A stretch of DNA of 64,000 nucleotides from DATFPK01 sp035264885. Lineage in GTDB: Bacteria; Actinomycetota; Thermoleophilia; Solirubrobacterales; 70-9. The translations under genes and the position numbers were made by a program. Below, in pieces: positions 63,971-64,000 of this stretch. The notes beneath the pieces are model-generated. The model ran no database searches. It was not told the DNA's origin and worked only from the letters and a program-made list of their open reading frames with translations. The DNA is taken from assembly GCA_035264885.1 (NCBI GenBank), contig DATFPK010000030.1, positions 1-64,000 of the forward strand. The letters run 5' to 3'. Every line of letters starts with the position of its first letter. The first letter of the stretch is position 1.

Positions 63971-64000
63971 TCGCCGTCCTCCCTCTCGCCTCCCCGCCGC

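Overview
The window is high-GC chromosomal DNA from an actinomycete-like bacterium. The best fit is Actinomycetota, class Thermoleophilia (Solirubrobacterales or relatives). Three things point there: codons that nearly always end in G or C, long same-strand housekeeping operons, and a secreted protein with the N-terminal signature SPAMIIALVALFAALGGTA, which I know as a hallmark of that class. I see no rRNA, tRNA, CRISPR array, prophage or insertion sequence.

Layout. 1-20560 (minus strand) is one long run of genes. Read 5'->3' it holds F-type ATP synthase (atpZ-like, atpI-like, atpB-E-F-H-A-G-D-C), an M20 peptidase, a LytR-CpsA-Psr protein, UDP-glucose dehydrogenase, an NDP-sugar pyrophosphorylase, an SIS sugar-phosphate isomerase, S-adenosylhomocysteinase, a second NDP-sugar pyrophosphorylase, a ComF-like protein, a hibernation factor and secA, which is cut by the window edge. 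20737-28097 is a surface-glycan cassette: a DUF354 protein, a WecA/MraY-type transferase, a WecC-type dehydrogenase, two NAD-dependent epimerases and an unusual fusion of a TIM-barrel sugar isomerase with a CapD-type 4,6-dehydratase. 28123-34854 (mostly minus) is housekeeping: glyA, rpiB, tsaC, prmC, prfA, DUF1385, rpmE and a TetR regulator, many with overlapping start and stop codons. 34908-36817 holds an alpha/beta hydrolase, a class-typical secreted protein and a small ORF. 36880-40447 is the electron-transfer-flavoprotein operon (etfB, etfA, ETF-QO).

40559-43937 holds a degenerate and an intact CSLREA/RTX-like surface protein next to a sulfatase. 43943-50965 holds a split methylmalonyl-CoA mutase, SnoaL-like and M50 proteins, a HAD phosphatase, thiolase and leucyl aminopeptidase. 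50904-58854 is an oxidation region: thioesterase, HxlR regulator, long-chain alcohol oxidase, aldehyde dehydrogenase, acyl-CoA dehydrogenase, a signal-peptidase-like protein, a PRC-barrel protein and MeaB. 58872-63970 holds a hexapeptide acyltransferase, glycogen-synthase-like and GH57 branching-enzyme-like proteins, and two methyltransferases.

Two themes link the genes. One is fatty alcohol, fatty acid and propionate oxidation: alcohol oxidase, ALDH, acyl-CoA dehydrogenase, thiolase, ETF plus ETF-QO, mutase and MeaB. The other is cell-surface carbohydrate and glucan synthesis.

The most unusual signals are: (1) two copies, 29 kb apart and in opposite orientation, of an ~90-bp hairpin element whose loop and flanks are conserved while an 11-bp stem has changed with compensating changes on both sides; (2) four intergenic hairpins built of tandem heptamers, two of them inside the atp operon; (3) the TIM-barrel/CapD fusion cassette, which also holds an epimerase lacking a canonical start codon and the catalytic tyrosine; (4) long acidic tails on ATP synthase alpha and beta.
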